64,000 nt of DNA from Bradyrhizobium liaoningense (GCF_018130955.1 NZ_JAFCJM010000016.1:88133-152132), one strand, 5' to 3'; shown: positions 36,770-46,939, counted from the first letter of the stretch. Translations and numbers: made by a program. The notes: generated by a model not told the origin, from the letters alone.

Positions 36770-37576
36770 ATGGCGCATAGTCTGTCTCACGCCACTTCAT
36801 CTGCATCCGCCAAGGCATCGGCGGGCTCGAACCGCCCGGACCTCGCAACGGATGCGATCCGTACCGCACGCGAGGATCTTGCCGCCTGCTTCCGCATGGC
36901 CGCGCGCAACGGTTTTGAAGAGGGAATCTGCAATCACTTCTCGGCCGTGGTGCCGGGGCATGACGATCTCTTCCTCGTCAACCCCTATGGCTACGCGTTT
37001 CGCGAGCTGACGGCGTCAAAGCTCCTGATCTGCGACTTCCACGGCCACGTGCTCGATGGTGACGGCGTGCCCGAGGCGACCGCGTTCTACATCCACGCCG
37101 AAATCCACAAGCGCCTGCCGCGCGCAAAAGTCGCGTTCCATACCCACATGCCGAACGCCACGGCGCTGTCGATGACCGAGGGCGATCCGTTGATCTGGGC
37201 AGGCCAGACGGCGCTCAAATTCTACGGCCGCACGGCGGTCGATCGCAATTACAACGGTCTGGCGCTGGACAACCGCGAGGGCGCCCGCATCGCGTCCGCC
37301 GTAGGGGACGCCGACATCATCTTCATGAAGCACCACGGCGTGATGGTGCTGGCTCCGACCATCGCCGAAGCATGGGACGATCTCTACTATCTCGAGCGCG
37401 CGGCCGAGGTGCAGGTTTTGGCGATGTCGACCGGACGCAAGGTGCTGCCCGTCGATCCCGCGATTGCGGAGGCAACCTACCGGCAGATGCGCGAGGGCGA
37501 TGCCGAATCCGCGCGGTTGCATCTTGCCGCGATCCGCCGCCAGCTCGATGCCGAGGAGCCGCAGTACCGGCACTGA
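36770..37576 (+). CDS. Class II aldolase / adducin family protein
   Basis: 268 residues. Metal-binding region HTHMPNATALS, upstream NHFSAVVPG and FLVNPYGYAFRELTASKLL, and a third His in MKHHGVMVLAPTI. The family includes fuculose-phosphate aldolase and ribulose-5-phosphate epimerase, but this subgroup lacks a proven substrate. The first 30 residues are low-complexity Ser/Ala, so a later start is possible. Confidence 0.82.
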   Translation: MAHSLSHATSSASAKASAGSNRPDLATDAIRTAREDLAACFRMAARNGFEEGICNHFSAVVPGHDDLFLVNPYGYAFRELTASKLLICDFHGHVLDGDGVPEATAFYIHAEIHKRLPRAKVAFHTHMPNATALSMTEGDPLIWAGQTALKFYGRTAVDRNYNGLALDNREGARIASAVGDADIIFMKHHGVMVLAPTIAEAWDDLYYLERAAEVQVLAMSTGRKVLPVDPAIAEATYRQMREGDAESARLHLAAIRRQLDAEEPQYRH

Positions 37577-37585
37577 TAATATCCT

Positions 37586-37692
37586 CGTCATTCCGGGGCG
37601 CGCGAAGCGCGAACCCGGAATCCATCGAGCGGCGAGCCAGGGCGGAAAAATGGATTCCGGGCTCGCGCCAAGTGGCGCGCCCCGGAATGACG
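37586..37692. repeat. Palindromic repeat (CGTCATTCCGGGGC type)
   Basis: CGTCATTCCGGGGCGCGCGA at the left pairs with the right end GCGCGCCCCGGAATGACG; internal arms CCCGGAATCCAT / ATGGATTCCGGG. Same family as 22225-22349. It lies between convergent genes. Confidence 0.82.
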
Positions 37693-37708
37693 AAGCGAGT
37701 GAGCGGGC

Positions 37709-38941
37709 CTACGATCCCTGGCGCAGCTTCGCCAGCACCTTCAACCCGCCATAGCCATCGGCGGGCGCTAGTCCCGCCTTCTGCTGAAAGTCCTTGATCG
37801 CTTTCATGGTGTCGTTGCCGACGCGGCCGTCGGTGCCGCCGGTGTCGAAGCCGGCCTTGGTCAGGCGTGTCTGCATCTCCTGCACCTCGGCGAGCGTCAG
37901 CGCGCGTTCCGAGCCCGGGAAGGGCTGGATGAAGGGCGGCGCGCCCAGGCAGCGGTCGCCGAGATGGCAGATCGCGAGCGCATAGTTCATCGAAGGATTG
38001 TAGCTCTTCACCGAATAGAAGTTCGGTCCGAGCAGGAATGTGGGCCCGCCTGCGACCGGCGCCCACATCTGCGCTGAGGCATTCGGTTGCGGAAACGGCT
38101 GGCCGTCCGCGCGCACGACGCCGGCCGCCTGCCAGGCGGCATAGGTGCGGCTGCCGCTCATATTGCCGCTCGCGCGCACCTCATAACCCCAATGCTCGCC
38201 GCGGTGCCATTTGCCGCGATTGACCAGGTACTTTGCAGTCGCCCCAAGCGCATCGTCGGGCCGGCCGAACGGCGAGACCTTGCCGTCGCCGTCATAGTCG
38301 ATGCCAACATTGAGCCAGACTTCCGGCATCCATTGCGAATGCCCCATCGCGCCGGCCCAGGAACCGCGCATCTCCTCCGGCGTGCTCCAGCCCTTGTCGA
38401 CGATCCTGAGCGCGTTGATCAGTTCGGTCTCCCAATAGGCCTTGCGGCGCGGCTCGTTCCAGGCGAGCGCGGCAAGCGAGGGAAAGATCGGCTTCATATG
38501 GTTCTGCTGCACCAGCGGATCACCATAGGCCGACTCCACGCCCCACAGCGCCAGCAGCGTGCCGCGCTCGACGCCAAAATCCTTTTCGATGCGCGCGAAC
38601 AATTGCTCATTGTTCTTGAGCGCGATCTTGCCGTTGATAATGCGCCAGTCGGAGACGCGGCGGTTGATGTACTGCCAGACCTGCTCATTGAATTCCGGCT
38701 GGTTGCGGATTTGCTTGAACACGCTCATGTCCGGCTCGACCCGCGCCATCGCGCGCTGCCAGGTCGAAGCCGAAATACCCTTGGCCATGGCGCGGGCGCG
38801 AAAGGCTTCGCGCCACTCGTCGAAGCCCGGGGGTGCTGCAGCGAGCGCATGGGTCGGCGAGGCGAGGAGGATGGCTGCGCCGAGCGTGGATTGAAGCAGG
38901 GTGCGGCGGGTCGGGCTGTCAGAGGAATCAGGTTGTTTCAT
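37709..38941 (-). CDS. Lytic murein transglycosylase, MltB type with peptidoglycan-binding domain
   Basis: 410 residues. An N-terminal signal contains TRRTLLQSTLGAAILLAS, Tat-like. The catalytic Glu is in LWGVESAYGD. AGAMGHSQWMPE and the Asp-rich IDYDGDGKVSPFG are typical MltB regions. The C-terminal 60 residues are a PG_binding_1 domain (EVQEMQTRLTKAGFDTGGTDGRVG). It cleaves glycan strands to 1,6-anhydro-muramyl products in the periplasm. Confidence 0.9.
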   Translation of the reverse strand: MKQPDSSDSPTRRTLLQSTLGAAILLASPTHALAAAPPGFDEWREAFRARAMAKGISASTWQRAMARVEPDMSVFKQIRNQPEFNEQVWQYINRRVSDWRIINGKIALKNNEQLFARIEKDFGVERGTLLALWGVESAYGDPLVQQNHMKPIFPSLAALAWNEPRRKAYWETELINALRIVDKGWSTPEEMRGSWAGAMGHSQWMPEVWLNVGIDYDGDGKVSPFGRPDDALGATAKYLVNRGKWHRGEHWGYEVRASGNMSGSRTYAAWQAAGVVRADGQPFPQPNASAQMWAPVAGGPTFLLGPNFYSVKSYNPSMNYALAICHLGDRCLGAPPFIQPFPGSERALTLAEVQEMQTRLTKAGFDTGGTDGRVGNDTMKAIKDFQQKAGLAPADGYGGLKVLAKLRQGS

Positions 38942-39065
38942 GCCGATATCCTAGCCTGAAGCCGCCCCTCGCGCAGGCGCCGGGTTGGCAAATCCTGAAG
39001 GCGGATCCGCGGCTTTTGGCCGTTCGATTTACGGAACTTTCGCTACTCCGTGCGCAGGATAGGCC

Positions 39066-39230
39066 ATGCAGGAGCTTTTGGACCTCGTCCGCGCCAATCC
39101 CTGGCCCTTCGCCGCGGGTCTGATCGTCGTTGTCGTCGCGATCCTCGCGGAGAATTTTGGCAACGGGGACAAACGCGGCGCGGGCGGCGATTTCGACCTC
39201 CCGGATATCGACTGGGGTGGCGGCGACTAG
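39066..39230 (+). CDS. Small membrane protein, acidic tail
   Basis: 54 residues: MQELLDLVRANPWPFAAGL, a transmembrane helix (LIVVVVAILAEN), then a Gly/Asp-rich tail ending DWGGGD. GGATAGG lies just before the ATG. Its TAG stop shares the palindrome CTAG with the stop of the convergent marR-type gene. Not recognised. Confidence 0.6.
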   Translation: MQELLDLVRANPWPFAAGLIVVVVAILAENFGNGDKRGAGGDFDLPDIDWGGGD

Positions 39231-39745
39231 CCGTCCTGCATTTCCGTTGCGATCTTCGAAAGCCAGCGCCTGATGGCGGCTTCGGTCTTGCCATCCAGCC
39301 CCGCGCCAAGACGCTCCTCGATGTCCAAGACCCGTTGCCGGCAGCCCCGAAGCAGCGTCGCGCCGTGCGGCGTCAGCGACCATTGCAGGATGCGGCCGTG
39401 CACGGGATGGCGCGCCTTGCGGATCGCGCCGTCGCGTTCGAGATTGCGGATGATCACGCCGACGGTCTGCGGCGTCAGGAAGGTGAGGCGGGCGACGTCG
39501 GCGCCGGACAGGCCGGGATAGGCCCTGAGCATCGTCAGCACGGCGAATTGCGGCGGCGTGACGCCGAGCTCGGTGAGCGTGCGGTCCATGCTGAGGCGCA
39601 CCGCGGCCTGCGCCTGACGAAGGAGATAGCCGAGATAGCCTTTTTCGCCGCGCTTGCCTTCGCCGGGTGCGGGCGGACGGGCGGGCAGGCCCGCGGTTCC
39701 GCCGTCGGTCCTCGCGGTCCGGGGGCGGCCCGTCGTCCTCTGCAT
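39227..39745 (-). CDS. MarR-family transcriptional regulator
   Basis: 172 residues. The winged helix is LGVTPPQFAVLTMLRAYPG, ADVARLTFLTPQTVGVIIRNLERDGAIRKARHP with the wing HGRILQWSLTPHG. GGAAGG five bases before the Met at 39745 supports that start; a Met at 39799 would begin inside the candidate operator. It is divergent from the AhpD-like gene, which it probably represses. The N-terminal 35 residues are basic and Pro-rich. Confidence 0.87.
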   Translation of the reverse strand: MQRTTGRPRTARTDGGTAGLPARPPAPGEGKRGEKGYLGYLLRQAQAAVRLSMDRTLTELGVTPPQFAVLTMLRAYPGLSGADVARLTFLTPQTVGVIIRNLERDGAIRKARHPVHGRILQWSLTPHGATLLRGCRQRVLDIEERLGAGLDGKTEAAIRRWLSKIATEMQDG

Positions 39746-39797
39746 TGCTGCCTTCCGGTTTGGTCGTGGTCTTGTGAGGCCTTCAGCCTTGCGCGAC

Positions 39798-39835
39798 ATA
39801 TCAGAGCTCTTATACGATATCAGTGCTCTTACATA
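39798..39835. promoter_or_regulatory. Paired MarR-type operator between divergent genes
   Basis: Two adjacent 19-bp direct repeats, ATATCAGAGCTCTTATACG and ATATCAGTGCTCTTACATA. The first contains TATCAGAGCTCTTATA, which matches its own reverse complement at 14 of 16 positions around AGAGCTCT. The layout is typical of MarR autoregulation and of control of the adjacent gene. Confidence 0.7.
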
Positions 39836-39842
39836 ACACGAG

Positions 39843-40331
39843 GTGAAGGTCGTGTCACACGCCCGCAGCGAATACGAAAACTTCAAGGCGATGGCCCCCG
39901 ACGTCTACGACGTGGTGCTGGCGCTCGGCCAGTTTGCGGCCAAGGCCGGCCTCGACAAGCAGCTCGTCGAACTCATCAAGCTGCGGGCGTCGCAGATCAA
40001 CGGCTGCGCCTTCTGCGTCCAGCACCACATCCTGCTATCCGAGCGCATTGGCGTGCCCGTCGACAAGCTCAATCTCGTCGCCGTCTGGCGCGAGGCGCCG
40101 ATCTTTTCGGCGCGCGAGCGGGCCGCACTGGCCTGGACCGAGGCGCTCACGCATCTGCCCGACGGGGTCAGCGACGAGATCTATGCGGAGGTATCGCGCG
40201 AGTTCTCGGAGAAGGAGCTGACCTATCTGACCTCGGCCGTCGCCTCGATTAACGTCTGGAATCGCTTCGGCGCCGCCTTCCGGTGGACGCCGGCAAAGCG
40301 GCCGGCTGCCGCCAACGCCGCGGCGTCATAA
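39843..40331 (+). CDS. Carboxymuconolactone decarboxylase / AhpD-like protein
   Basis: 162 residues. The redox motif CAFCVQHH (C-x-x-C with the following His) is in an AhpD-like helix, preceded by LVELIKLRASQINGC. It probably acts as an alkylhydroperoxidase or thiol-disulfide reductase with an unknown partner. The start is GTG at 39843, a few bases after the operator; GTG at 39852 is possible. Confidence 0.85.
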   Translation: MKVVSHARSEYENFKAMAPDVYDVVLALGQFAAKAGLDKQLVELIKLRASQINGCAFCVQHHILLSERIGVPVDKLNLVAVWREAPIFSARERAALAWTEALTHLPDGVSDEIYAEVSREFSEKELTYLTSAVASINVWNRFGAAFRWTPAKRPAAANAAAS

Positions 40332-40378
40332 ATCGGCACACGCCGTCAGAACATCATCATTTCCGGGAGGATTTCGGG

Positions 40379-40882
40379 ATGACTTCGGTTGCTACATTCT
40401 CCGATACCGCGCGGCCTCGATCGCAGGCGTTTGCCCTTGCCGTCGTGGGAGGGCTGGCCTGCGCGCTGGCCATCGGCAGGGCACTGCCGGCGACCATGGA
40501 CGCCATTTCCGCTGCGATGGCGCCGGTCTGCGCGTCGGCTGCGGAAGGCTCGCCGCTGGACAAGGTCGAGCCGATCGGCTCCTACGCGCTGCCTAACGTA
40601 CCCGGCAAGCGCGTCACTATCGTGCGGGTGTTCTACGGTCCCGGCGGTTTTACGCGGCCGCACAAGCATGCGGGGTCCGTGACCGCCTACATCAGCAAGG
40701 GCGAGATCCGTTCCCAACTCGGCGGCGGCCCGGTCGAGACCTTCAAGGTCGGCCAGTCGTTCTTCGAGCCGCCCGGTTCGACGCACCTGGTGTCGGCCAA
40801 TGCCAGCGCGACCGAGCCAGCGGAATTGATCGCCGTGTTCGTGGCGGATGAAGGCGCGCAGCTCACGACGTTTTTGGAGTAA
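40379..40882 (+). CDS. Exported cupin-domain protein
   Basis: 167 residues. A hydrophobic N-terminal segment (AFALAVVGGLACALAIG) suggests a signal or anchor. A single cupin follows, with metal ligands in RPHKHAGSVTAYISKGEI (H-x-H, E) and H in PPGSTHLVSAN. GGGAGG lies before the ATG. 47 bp after the AhpD-like gene, same strand, so probably in the MarR-controlled unit. Confidence 0.82.
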   Translation: MTSVATFSDTARPRSQAFALAVVGGLACALAIGRALPATMDAISAAMAPVCASAAEGSPLDKVEPIGSYALPNVPGKRVTIVRVFYGPGGFTRPHKHAGSVTAYISKGEIRSQLGGGPVETFKVGQSFFEPPGSTHLVSANASATEPAELIAVFVADEGAQLTTFLE

Positions 40883-40945
40883 TCGCGTGGAAACCGTCCC
40901 GGATTGCGCTTCGTTGCATCCGGGCTTCATGCGCGACTGCGCGTC

Positions 40946-42547
40946 TCAATTCTCCTCGCTGCTGCCTTCGCGCTGGTCCGGCTTGACCACGTCCTCGGGC
41001 AGCGCGTGGGCCACCGGCTGCGCGGTTCCTGCGATCTCCGGACCAGTCTCGCGACCGCGGGCGCGGATCAGGCGCTCATAGGCCGAGATCAGCGTGACGT
41101 AGGGGCTGACCCAGATCCAGCCGTCACGGGTGAACACCTGCACGTCGAAATGCAGGTGGCGCGACGTACCGGCGGGGTGATCCATATAGTTGGATACCAG
41201 ACCGATCCGCTCGCCCTCGGCGACGGTACGGCCATTGACGAGGCCGTCGGCGTTCATCGCCGACGGGTTCATGTGCATGTAGCGGAAGCGGATGTGCTCG
41301 GTGCGGCTGTTGACCTGCAGCGTGGCGGCCTGGTCCTTTGATCCGCGGATCACGGTGGCGTCGCGCACGGCGACCACGCCCTGCTGCTTGGGATCGCAGC
41401 GATCGCTGCCCTCGCTGCCGGGCGGACATTCGCCGGCGACGATATCCTCACCCTGGTGGCCGTAGCCGCCACCGCACTGCCAAACCTCAAAACTGCGGGA
41501 CTCGCAAAAGTTGTCGCGCCAGACGTAGCCGCGCGTCGGCGCCTCCGATTTGTCGCGCTTGGCGTAGGACTGCGAGCGGACGATGGCGGGAAATTTCTCC
41601 AGCGGAAACCGGATCTGCGAATAGGCAATGACGTCGGCATGGCCGTTCTGCTTGCGATAGCCGGAATTCGGAATGATGTCACCGCTCGGCCGATAAGTGA
41701 ATTCGGCCGATCGCTCGGGCGGCCGATCCGTGACATCGGGGGCGACATCCCGCAGCGGACGCATCCGCGATCCGCCGGCAACCCGCAGCGCCCTCAGGAA
41801 GCGTTCGGCGACCGGATAGGCCTCCTTGCAGGCGAGCCGCCGCGGTTTGGCGACGCTGTCGAGGCACTGGATCGAGACAACATAGGCAACGCCGAAGCGC
41901 GTGAAGGCGTAGCGCACATAGCCTTCGCGGATGAACCTGCGGATATCGGGATATTGGGCGCTGACCGCTTTGACCGGCTCGCCCTTGCCGCCCGTGGGAT
42001 CGGCGATGTCATAGATGAGCGCCGAGCCCGTGATCTGCACCTCGACCGGCTTTGCGAAGACGCGCGAGGGCATGCCGTCGCCGGCGCCGGGCTCGAACGA
42101 GAAGCTCGCGCTGTAGCCGGCCGGGCCGGCGTCGAACATGTCGACGGGATTGAAGTCTGCCTGATATCGGGCAATCGACAGGCTCGATGGCGCGCCGCTG
42201 CGCTGCGCGTCCAGATAGGCCGCGGCGTCGAACGGCAGCAGCACCGGAACGGAGCTGCGCGCGATCCCCCTGAAGAATTGCGAGGTGACCCCGTTGAGCT
42301 GAAGCAGCGCCGGCATTGCTCGCGGATCGAAGCGGGAGACCGTTCGACGCGGCACGAAGACGAAATCACCCGCAACCATCGGGCGCGTGTTGATCTCCGT
42401 GCGCAACTGGTCGATCGCCGCGCGCCACTCGATGCGGGGTGCAGTGAGGGAGGGCGAGTGGAATTCGTCGGCGGCGACGGGATAGCTTGCGAGTAGCGAC
42501 AGCAAGGCCAAGGCTCGCCAGACGAAGCGGTTGGCCTTCCTGCTCAC
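40946..42547 (-). CDS. Exported M23-family (LytM-like) metallopeptidase
   Basis: 533 residues with a signal peptide (ALALLSLLASYPVAA). The C-terminal domain has the M23 zinc ligands: H-x-x-x-D in YGHQGEDI and the HLH of SRHLHFDVQ, with RYMHMNP between. The first 330 residues match nothing I know. M23 enzymes cut peptidoglycan cross-bridges or act as inactive regulators; here all ligands are present. The motif spacing has an insertion rich in Cys and Gly (GECPPGSEGSDRCDP). Confidence 0.8.
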   Translation of the reverse strand: MSRKANRFVWRALALLSLLASYPVAADEFHSPSLTAPRIEWRAAIDQLRTEINTRPMVAGDFVFVPRRTVSRFDPRAMPALLQLNGVTSQFFRGIARSSVPVLLPFDAAAYLDAQRSGAPSSLSIARYQADFNPVDMFDAGPAGYSASFSFEPGAGDGMPSRVFAKPVEVQITGSALIYDIADPTGGKGEPVKAVSAQYPDIRRFIREGYVRYAFTRFGVAYVVSIQCLDSVAKPRRLACKEAYPVAERFLRALRVAGGSRMRPLRDVAPDVTDRPPERSAEFTYRPSGDIIPNSGYRKQNGHADVIAYSQIRFPLEKFPAIVRSQSYAKRDKSEAPTRGYVWRDNFCESRSFEVWQCGGGYGHQGEDIVAGECPPGSEGSDRCDPKQQGVVAVRDATVIRGSKDQAATLQVNSRTEHIRFRYMHMNPSAMNADGLVNGRTVAEGERIGLVSNYMDHPAGTSRHLHFDVQVFTRDGWIWVSPYVTLISAYERLIRARGRETGPEIAGTAQPVAHALPEDVVKPDQREGSSEEN

Positions 42548-42598
42548 TGTCGCCCCCCGGCGTCTCTGGTTGCCCCAGTCCCTCTATTAGCCGATCGC

Positions 42599-43165
42599 TT
42601 AGTCCTTGGCGCGCTCGGAGTAGGAGCCGTCTTCGGTCATCACCACGATGCGGGTGCCGACCGAGATGTGCGGTGGCACGGTGGTGCGCACGCCGTTGGA
42701 GAGCACGGCGGGCTTGTAGGAGGAGGAGGCGGTCTGGCCCTTGGTCACCGGCTCGGTCTCGACCACTTCCAGCGTCACGCGCTGCGGCAGCGCGAGCGAC
42801 ACCACGTTGACGTCGTGCGTCGACAGCTTGACGGTCATGTCCGGTTGAAGATACGCGGCGGCGTCGCCGACCACGTCCTTGGAGACCTGGACCTGGTCGT
42901 AGGTCTCGGGGTTCATGAAGTGGAAGCCGTCGCCGTCTTCATACAGGAAGGTGTAGTTGCGCTCTTCGATCGTGGCCTTCTCGACCTGGTCGGTGGTTTT
43001 GTAGCGCTCGGAGATCTTTACCCCGTCGCTGATTCGGCGCATTTCGATCTGGCTGACCGGGGTGCCCTTGCCGGGATGGATGTTCTCGGCGCTCACGACG
43101 ACATAGAGCTTGCCGTCTTGCTCGATCACGTTGCCCTTGCGAATAGAACTGGCGATGACTCTCAA
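42599..43165 (-). CDS. efp: Elongation factor P
   Basis: 188 residues, three-domain factor that relieves ribosome stalling at polyproline. The modified Lys lies in the loop [30 protein letters not shown] and the C-terminal region [16 protein letters not shown] are standard. The start is TTG at 43165 ([12 protein letters not shown]); GGAAT lies upstream, and no ATG fits. epmA and epmB, which beta-lysylate that Lys, are encoded divergently next to it. Confidence 0.94.
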   Translation of the reverse strand: MRVIASSIRKGNVIEQDGKLYVVVSAENIHPGKGTPVSQIEMRRISDGVKISERYKTTDQVEKATIEERNYTFLYEDGDGFHFMNPETYDQVQVSKDVVGDAAAYLQPDMTVKLSTHDVNVVSLALPQRVTLEVVETEPVTKGQTASSSYKPAVLSNGVRTTVPPHISVGTRIVVMTEDGSYSERAKD

Positions 43166-43339
43166 AGCTATAATTCCTGCTTGCCTGACCCGGCTTCGGC
43201 CAGGGCATGGACGTGTTGATGGGGGACTTCGGGACCGGTCTCGGGCCCCGATTGGGACCCTGGCGGCCGCTTCGGGCCGCAACATACTGATTTTGCCGGT
43301 GGATGCCAGCGTTTTGCACAGTCTTGGGACGGCCGGTTA

Positions 43340-44404
43340 ATGGCTGGGGACAAGCCCATTTCGCCGTTCTGGTCGCCCAGCCGGCATGTCGACCGACGCC
43401 CGTTTCTCCAGGCCAGGGGCGCCATTGCGGCCGCCGTCCGGGGCTTTTTCGCCGAGCAGGGGTTTGTCGAGGTGGAAACCTCGGTCCTCCAGGTCTCCCC
43501 CGGTAACGAAACCCATCTGCACGCCCCGCGGACCGAGCTTTTGCGGCCCGACGGCAGCCGGGCCACGCGCTATTTGCGGACATCGCCGGAATTCGCCTGC
43601 AAGAAGCTGCTTGCGGCCGGTGAGCCCAAGATCTTTGAGCTGGCCCGGGTGTTTCGCGACCGGGAGCGCGGTGACCTGCATCTGCCCGAATTCACCATGC
43701 TGGAATGGTACCGGGCGGGCGCCCCCTACGACGCCATCATGGCCGACTGCATCGTGGTGATCGCCCATGCCGCGCAGGCGACCGGGATCGGGACGTTCTC
43801 GTTCCGGGGGCGCACCGCCGACCCCTTTGCCGAGCCGGAGCTTCTGACGGTCGGCTACGCCTTCGAGCAGTTCGCCGGGATCGACCTGCTGGCGACAATT
43901 CATGGTGGCGAGGGCGACCGCGCTGCGCTCGCGGCCGCCGCCGCCGGGAAAGTCCGGGTGGCCGATGACGACACCTGGTCCGACATCTTCAGCAAGGTGC
44001 TGGTCGAGCATGTCGAACCGAGGCTGGGGCAGGGGCGTTTGACCATCCTGTTCGAATACCCATCTCCAGAGGCGGCGCTGGCGCGGGTCAAGGCCGACGA
44101 TCCCCGCGTCGCCGAGCGGTTTGAGGTCTATGCCTGCGGCGTCGAGCTTGCTAACGGCTTTGGCGAGCTGACGGATGCGCCGGAGCAGCGCCGCCGTTTC
44201 GCCGCAGCGATGGAGGAAAAGCAGCGCCGCTACGGCGAGGCCTATCCGCTCGACGAGGACTTTTTGGCCGCGGTCGGTGAAATGCCCGAGGCCAGCGGGG
44301 TCGCGCTCGGCTTCGACCGGTTGGTGATGCTGGCGAGCGGCGCATCCAGGATCGATCAGGTGGTGTGGACGCCGCCTGCAAATGAAACGTTAAGTGAGAT
44401 ATGA
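43340..44404 (+). CDS. epmA: EF-P--(R)-beta-lysine ligase
   Basis: 354 residues, a lysyl-tRNA synthetase catalytic core without the N-terminal anticodon-binding domain. Class II motifs are RYLRTSPEFACKKLL, ELARVFRDRERGDLHLPEF and GVALGFDRLVMLASG. It attaches (R)-beta-lysine to EF-P. It is divergent from efp across 174 bp and overlaps epmB by 4 bp. Confidence 0.94.
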   Translation: MAGDKPISPFWSPSRHVDRRPFLQARGAIAAAVRGFFAEQGFVEVETSVLQVSPGNETHLHAPRTELLRPDGSRATRYLRTSPEFACKKLLAAGEPKIFELARVFRDRERGDLHLPEFTMLEWYRAGAPYDAIMADCIVVIAHAAQATGIGTFSFRGRTADPFAEPELLTVGYAFEQFAGIDLLATIHGGEGDRAALAAAAAGKVRVADDDTWSDIFSKVLVEHVEPRLGQGRLTILFEYPSPEAALARVKADDPRVAERFEVYACGVELANGFGELTDAPEQRRRFAAAMEEKQRRYGEAYPLDEDFLAAVGEMPEASGVALGFDRLVMLASGASRIDQVVWTPPANETLSEI

Positions 44405-45495
44405 CGAAGACCAACCTTGCACGCACCTTGCGCGAGCCGGCCGAGCTTGTGGCGCAGCGACTTGCGCCGGCATCGGAACTGGCCGCGCTCGAGCGCGTCG
44501 CATCGCGCTATGCGGTCGCGATCACACCTGCGCTGGTCGAGATCATCGACACGTCGGATGCCAATGACCCGATCGCACGCCAGTTCGTTCCTGACGCCGC
44601 GGAGCTCGACGTGCAGCCCGGCGAGTCGGCGGACCCGATCGGCGATCACCCGCATTCGCCGGTGCCGGGCATCGTGCATCGCTATCCCGACCGCGTGCTG
44701 TTCAAGCTCGTTCATGTCTGCGCGGTCTATTGCCGCTTCTGCTTCCGCCGCGAGATGGTCGGCCCCGGCAAGGAGAACGCTCTGTCGGACGACGCTTATC
44801 GTGCCGCGATCGACTACATCCGCACGCATAGCGAGATCTGGGAGGTCATCCTGACCGGCGGCGATCCCTTGATGCTGTCGCCGCGGCGGCTCAGCGAGAT
44901 CATGGCCGATCTCGCCGGCATCGATCACGTCAAGATCATCCGCCTCCACACCCGTGTGCCCGTGGCCGATCCCGCGCGCATCACCGATGAGATGGTTGCA
45001 GCGCTGAAGGTGAAGGGTGCGACGACCTGGGTCGCACTGCATGCCAACCACGCAAGGGAACTGGCGGAAGGCGCCCGTGCCGCCTGTGCGCGTCTTGTCG
45101 ACGCCGGCATTCCCATGGTGAGCCAGTCCGTGCTGCTGCGCGGCGTCAATGACGACATCGCGGCCCTGTCGGATTTGATGCGTGCTTTCGTCGAATGCCG
45201 CATCAAGCCCTATTACCTGCATCACGGTGATCTCGCACCAGGCACCGCGCATCTGCGCACGACTCTCGCCGCCGGGCAGGACTTGATGCGCCAGTTGCGC
45301 GGCCGGGTGTCGGGACTCTGCCAGCCCGACTATGTCATCGACATTCCCGGCGGCGCCGGAAAGTCGCCGGTTGGCCCGACTTACGTCGCGGCGGTGCAAA
45401 ATACCGCACCCGGTGACCGTGATCGGAATATGGAAACGCGCTATCGTATCGTCGATTATTGCGGCGACGTTCATCTCTATCCGCCCGAGACGTAA
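44401..45495 (+). CDS. epmB: EF-P beta-lysylation lysine 2,3-aminomutase
   Basis: 364 residues, radical SAM, PLP-dependent. The iron-sulfur motif C-x3-C-x2-C is VCAVYCRFCFRREMVG. ILTGGDPLMLSPRRL and IRLHTRVPVADPARIT are family regions. It converts (S)-alpha-lysine to (R)-beta-lysine for EpmA. ATGA overlap with epmA implies coupled translation. Confidence 0.94.
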   Translation: MTKTNLARTLREPAELVAQRLAPASELAALERVASRYAVAITPALVEIIDTSDANDPIARQFVPDAAELDVQPGESADPIGDHPHSPVPGIVHRYPDRVLFKLVHVCAVYCRFCFRREMVGPGKENALSDDAYRAAIDYIRTHSEIWEVILTGGDPLMLSPRRLSEIMADLAGIDHVKIIRLHTRVPVADPARITDEMVAALKVKGATTWVALHANHARELAEGARAACARLVDAGIPMVSQSVLLRGVNDDIAALSDLMRAFVECRIKPYYLHHGDLAPGTAHLRTTLAAGQDLMRQLRGRVSGLCQPDYVIDIPGGAGKSPVGPTYVAAVQNTAPGDRDRNMETRYRIVDYCGDVHLYPPET

Positions 45496-45540
45496 GGGCA
45501 TGATGAGGGACAACGTCAGCCCAGGGAATGGAGGAGCAGA

Positions 45541-45792
45541 ATGAAAAGCATCGTCGTGGCACTGTCGCTCCTAATGATGTTCGGCGGTGTCGCCATCGCG
45601 CAGAGCGGTGGCAGCAAGGGAGGGACATCGGGGCAATCTGCGGGCTCGGTGCCGCCGGCGCCGGTCGGTCATCGCCAGCCCCGCGCCTCCGACGTGCCGA
45701 GCGAGAAGAACCTGGGCGACCCCAATGATCCCCTGAGCAAGGAGAACATGGCGCTCGACAAGAAGATCAAGAGCATCTGCCGCGGCTGCTGA
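45541..45792 (+). CDS. Small exported protein ending ICRGC
   Basis: 83 residues. Signal peptide MKSIVVALSLLMMFGGVAIA, a Gly/Ser/Pro-rich middle, and a charged C-terminus ending KKIKSICRGC. GGAGGAG lies before the ATG. The last five residues are identical to those of the otherwise unrelated protein at 48944. The two Cys, spaced C-R-G-C, could form a disulfide or bind metal; no function known to me. Confidence 0.72.
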   Translation: MKSIVVALSLLMMFGGVAIAQSGGSKGGTSGQSAGSVPPAPVGHRQPRASDVPSEKNLGDPNDPLSKENMALDKKIKSICRGC

Positions 45793-45813
45793 AGCCGCGT
45801 ATACCGGTCAGCG

Positions 45814-45842
45814 GGCAGGGCGCGACAGCTCGCCCCGCCCGC
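45814..45842. terminator. GC-rich hairpin between convergent genes
   Basis: GCGGGCAGGGCG ... CGCCCCGCCCGC stem after the small exported protein and before the aroG stop. No clear T-tract, so termination is uncertain. Confidence 0.4.
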
Positions 45843-45853
45843 GACAGCTCCGC

Positions 45854-46939
<1,086 letters not shown>

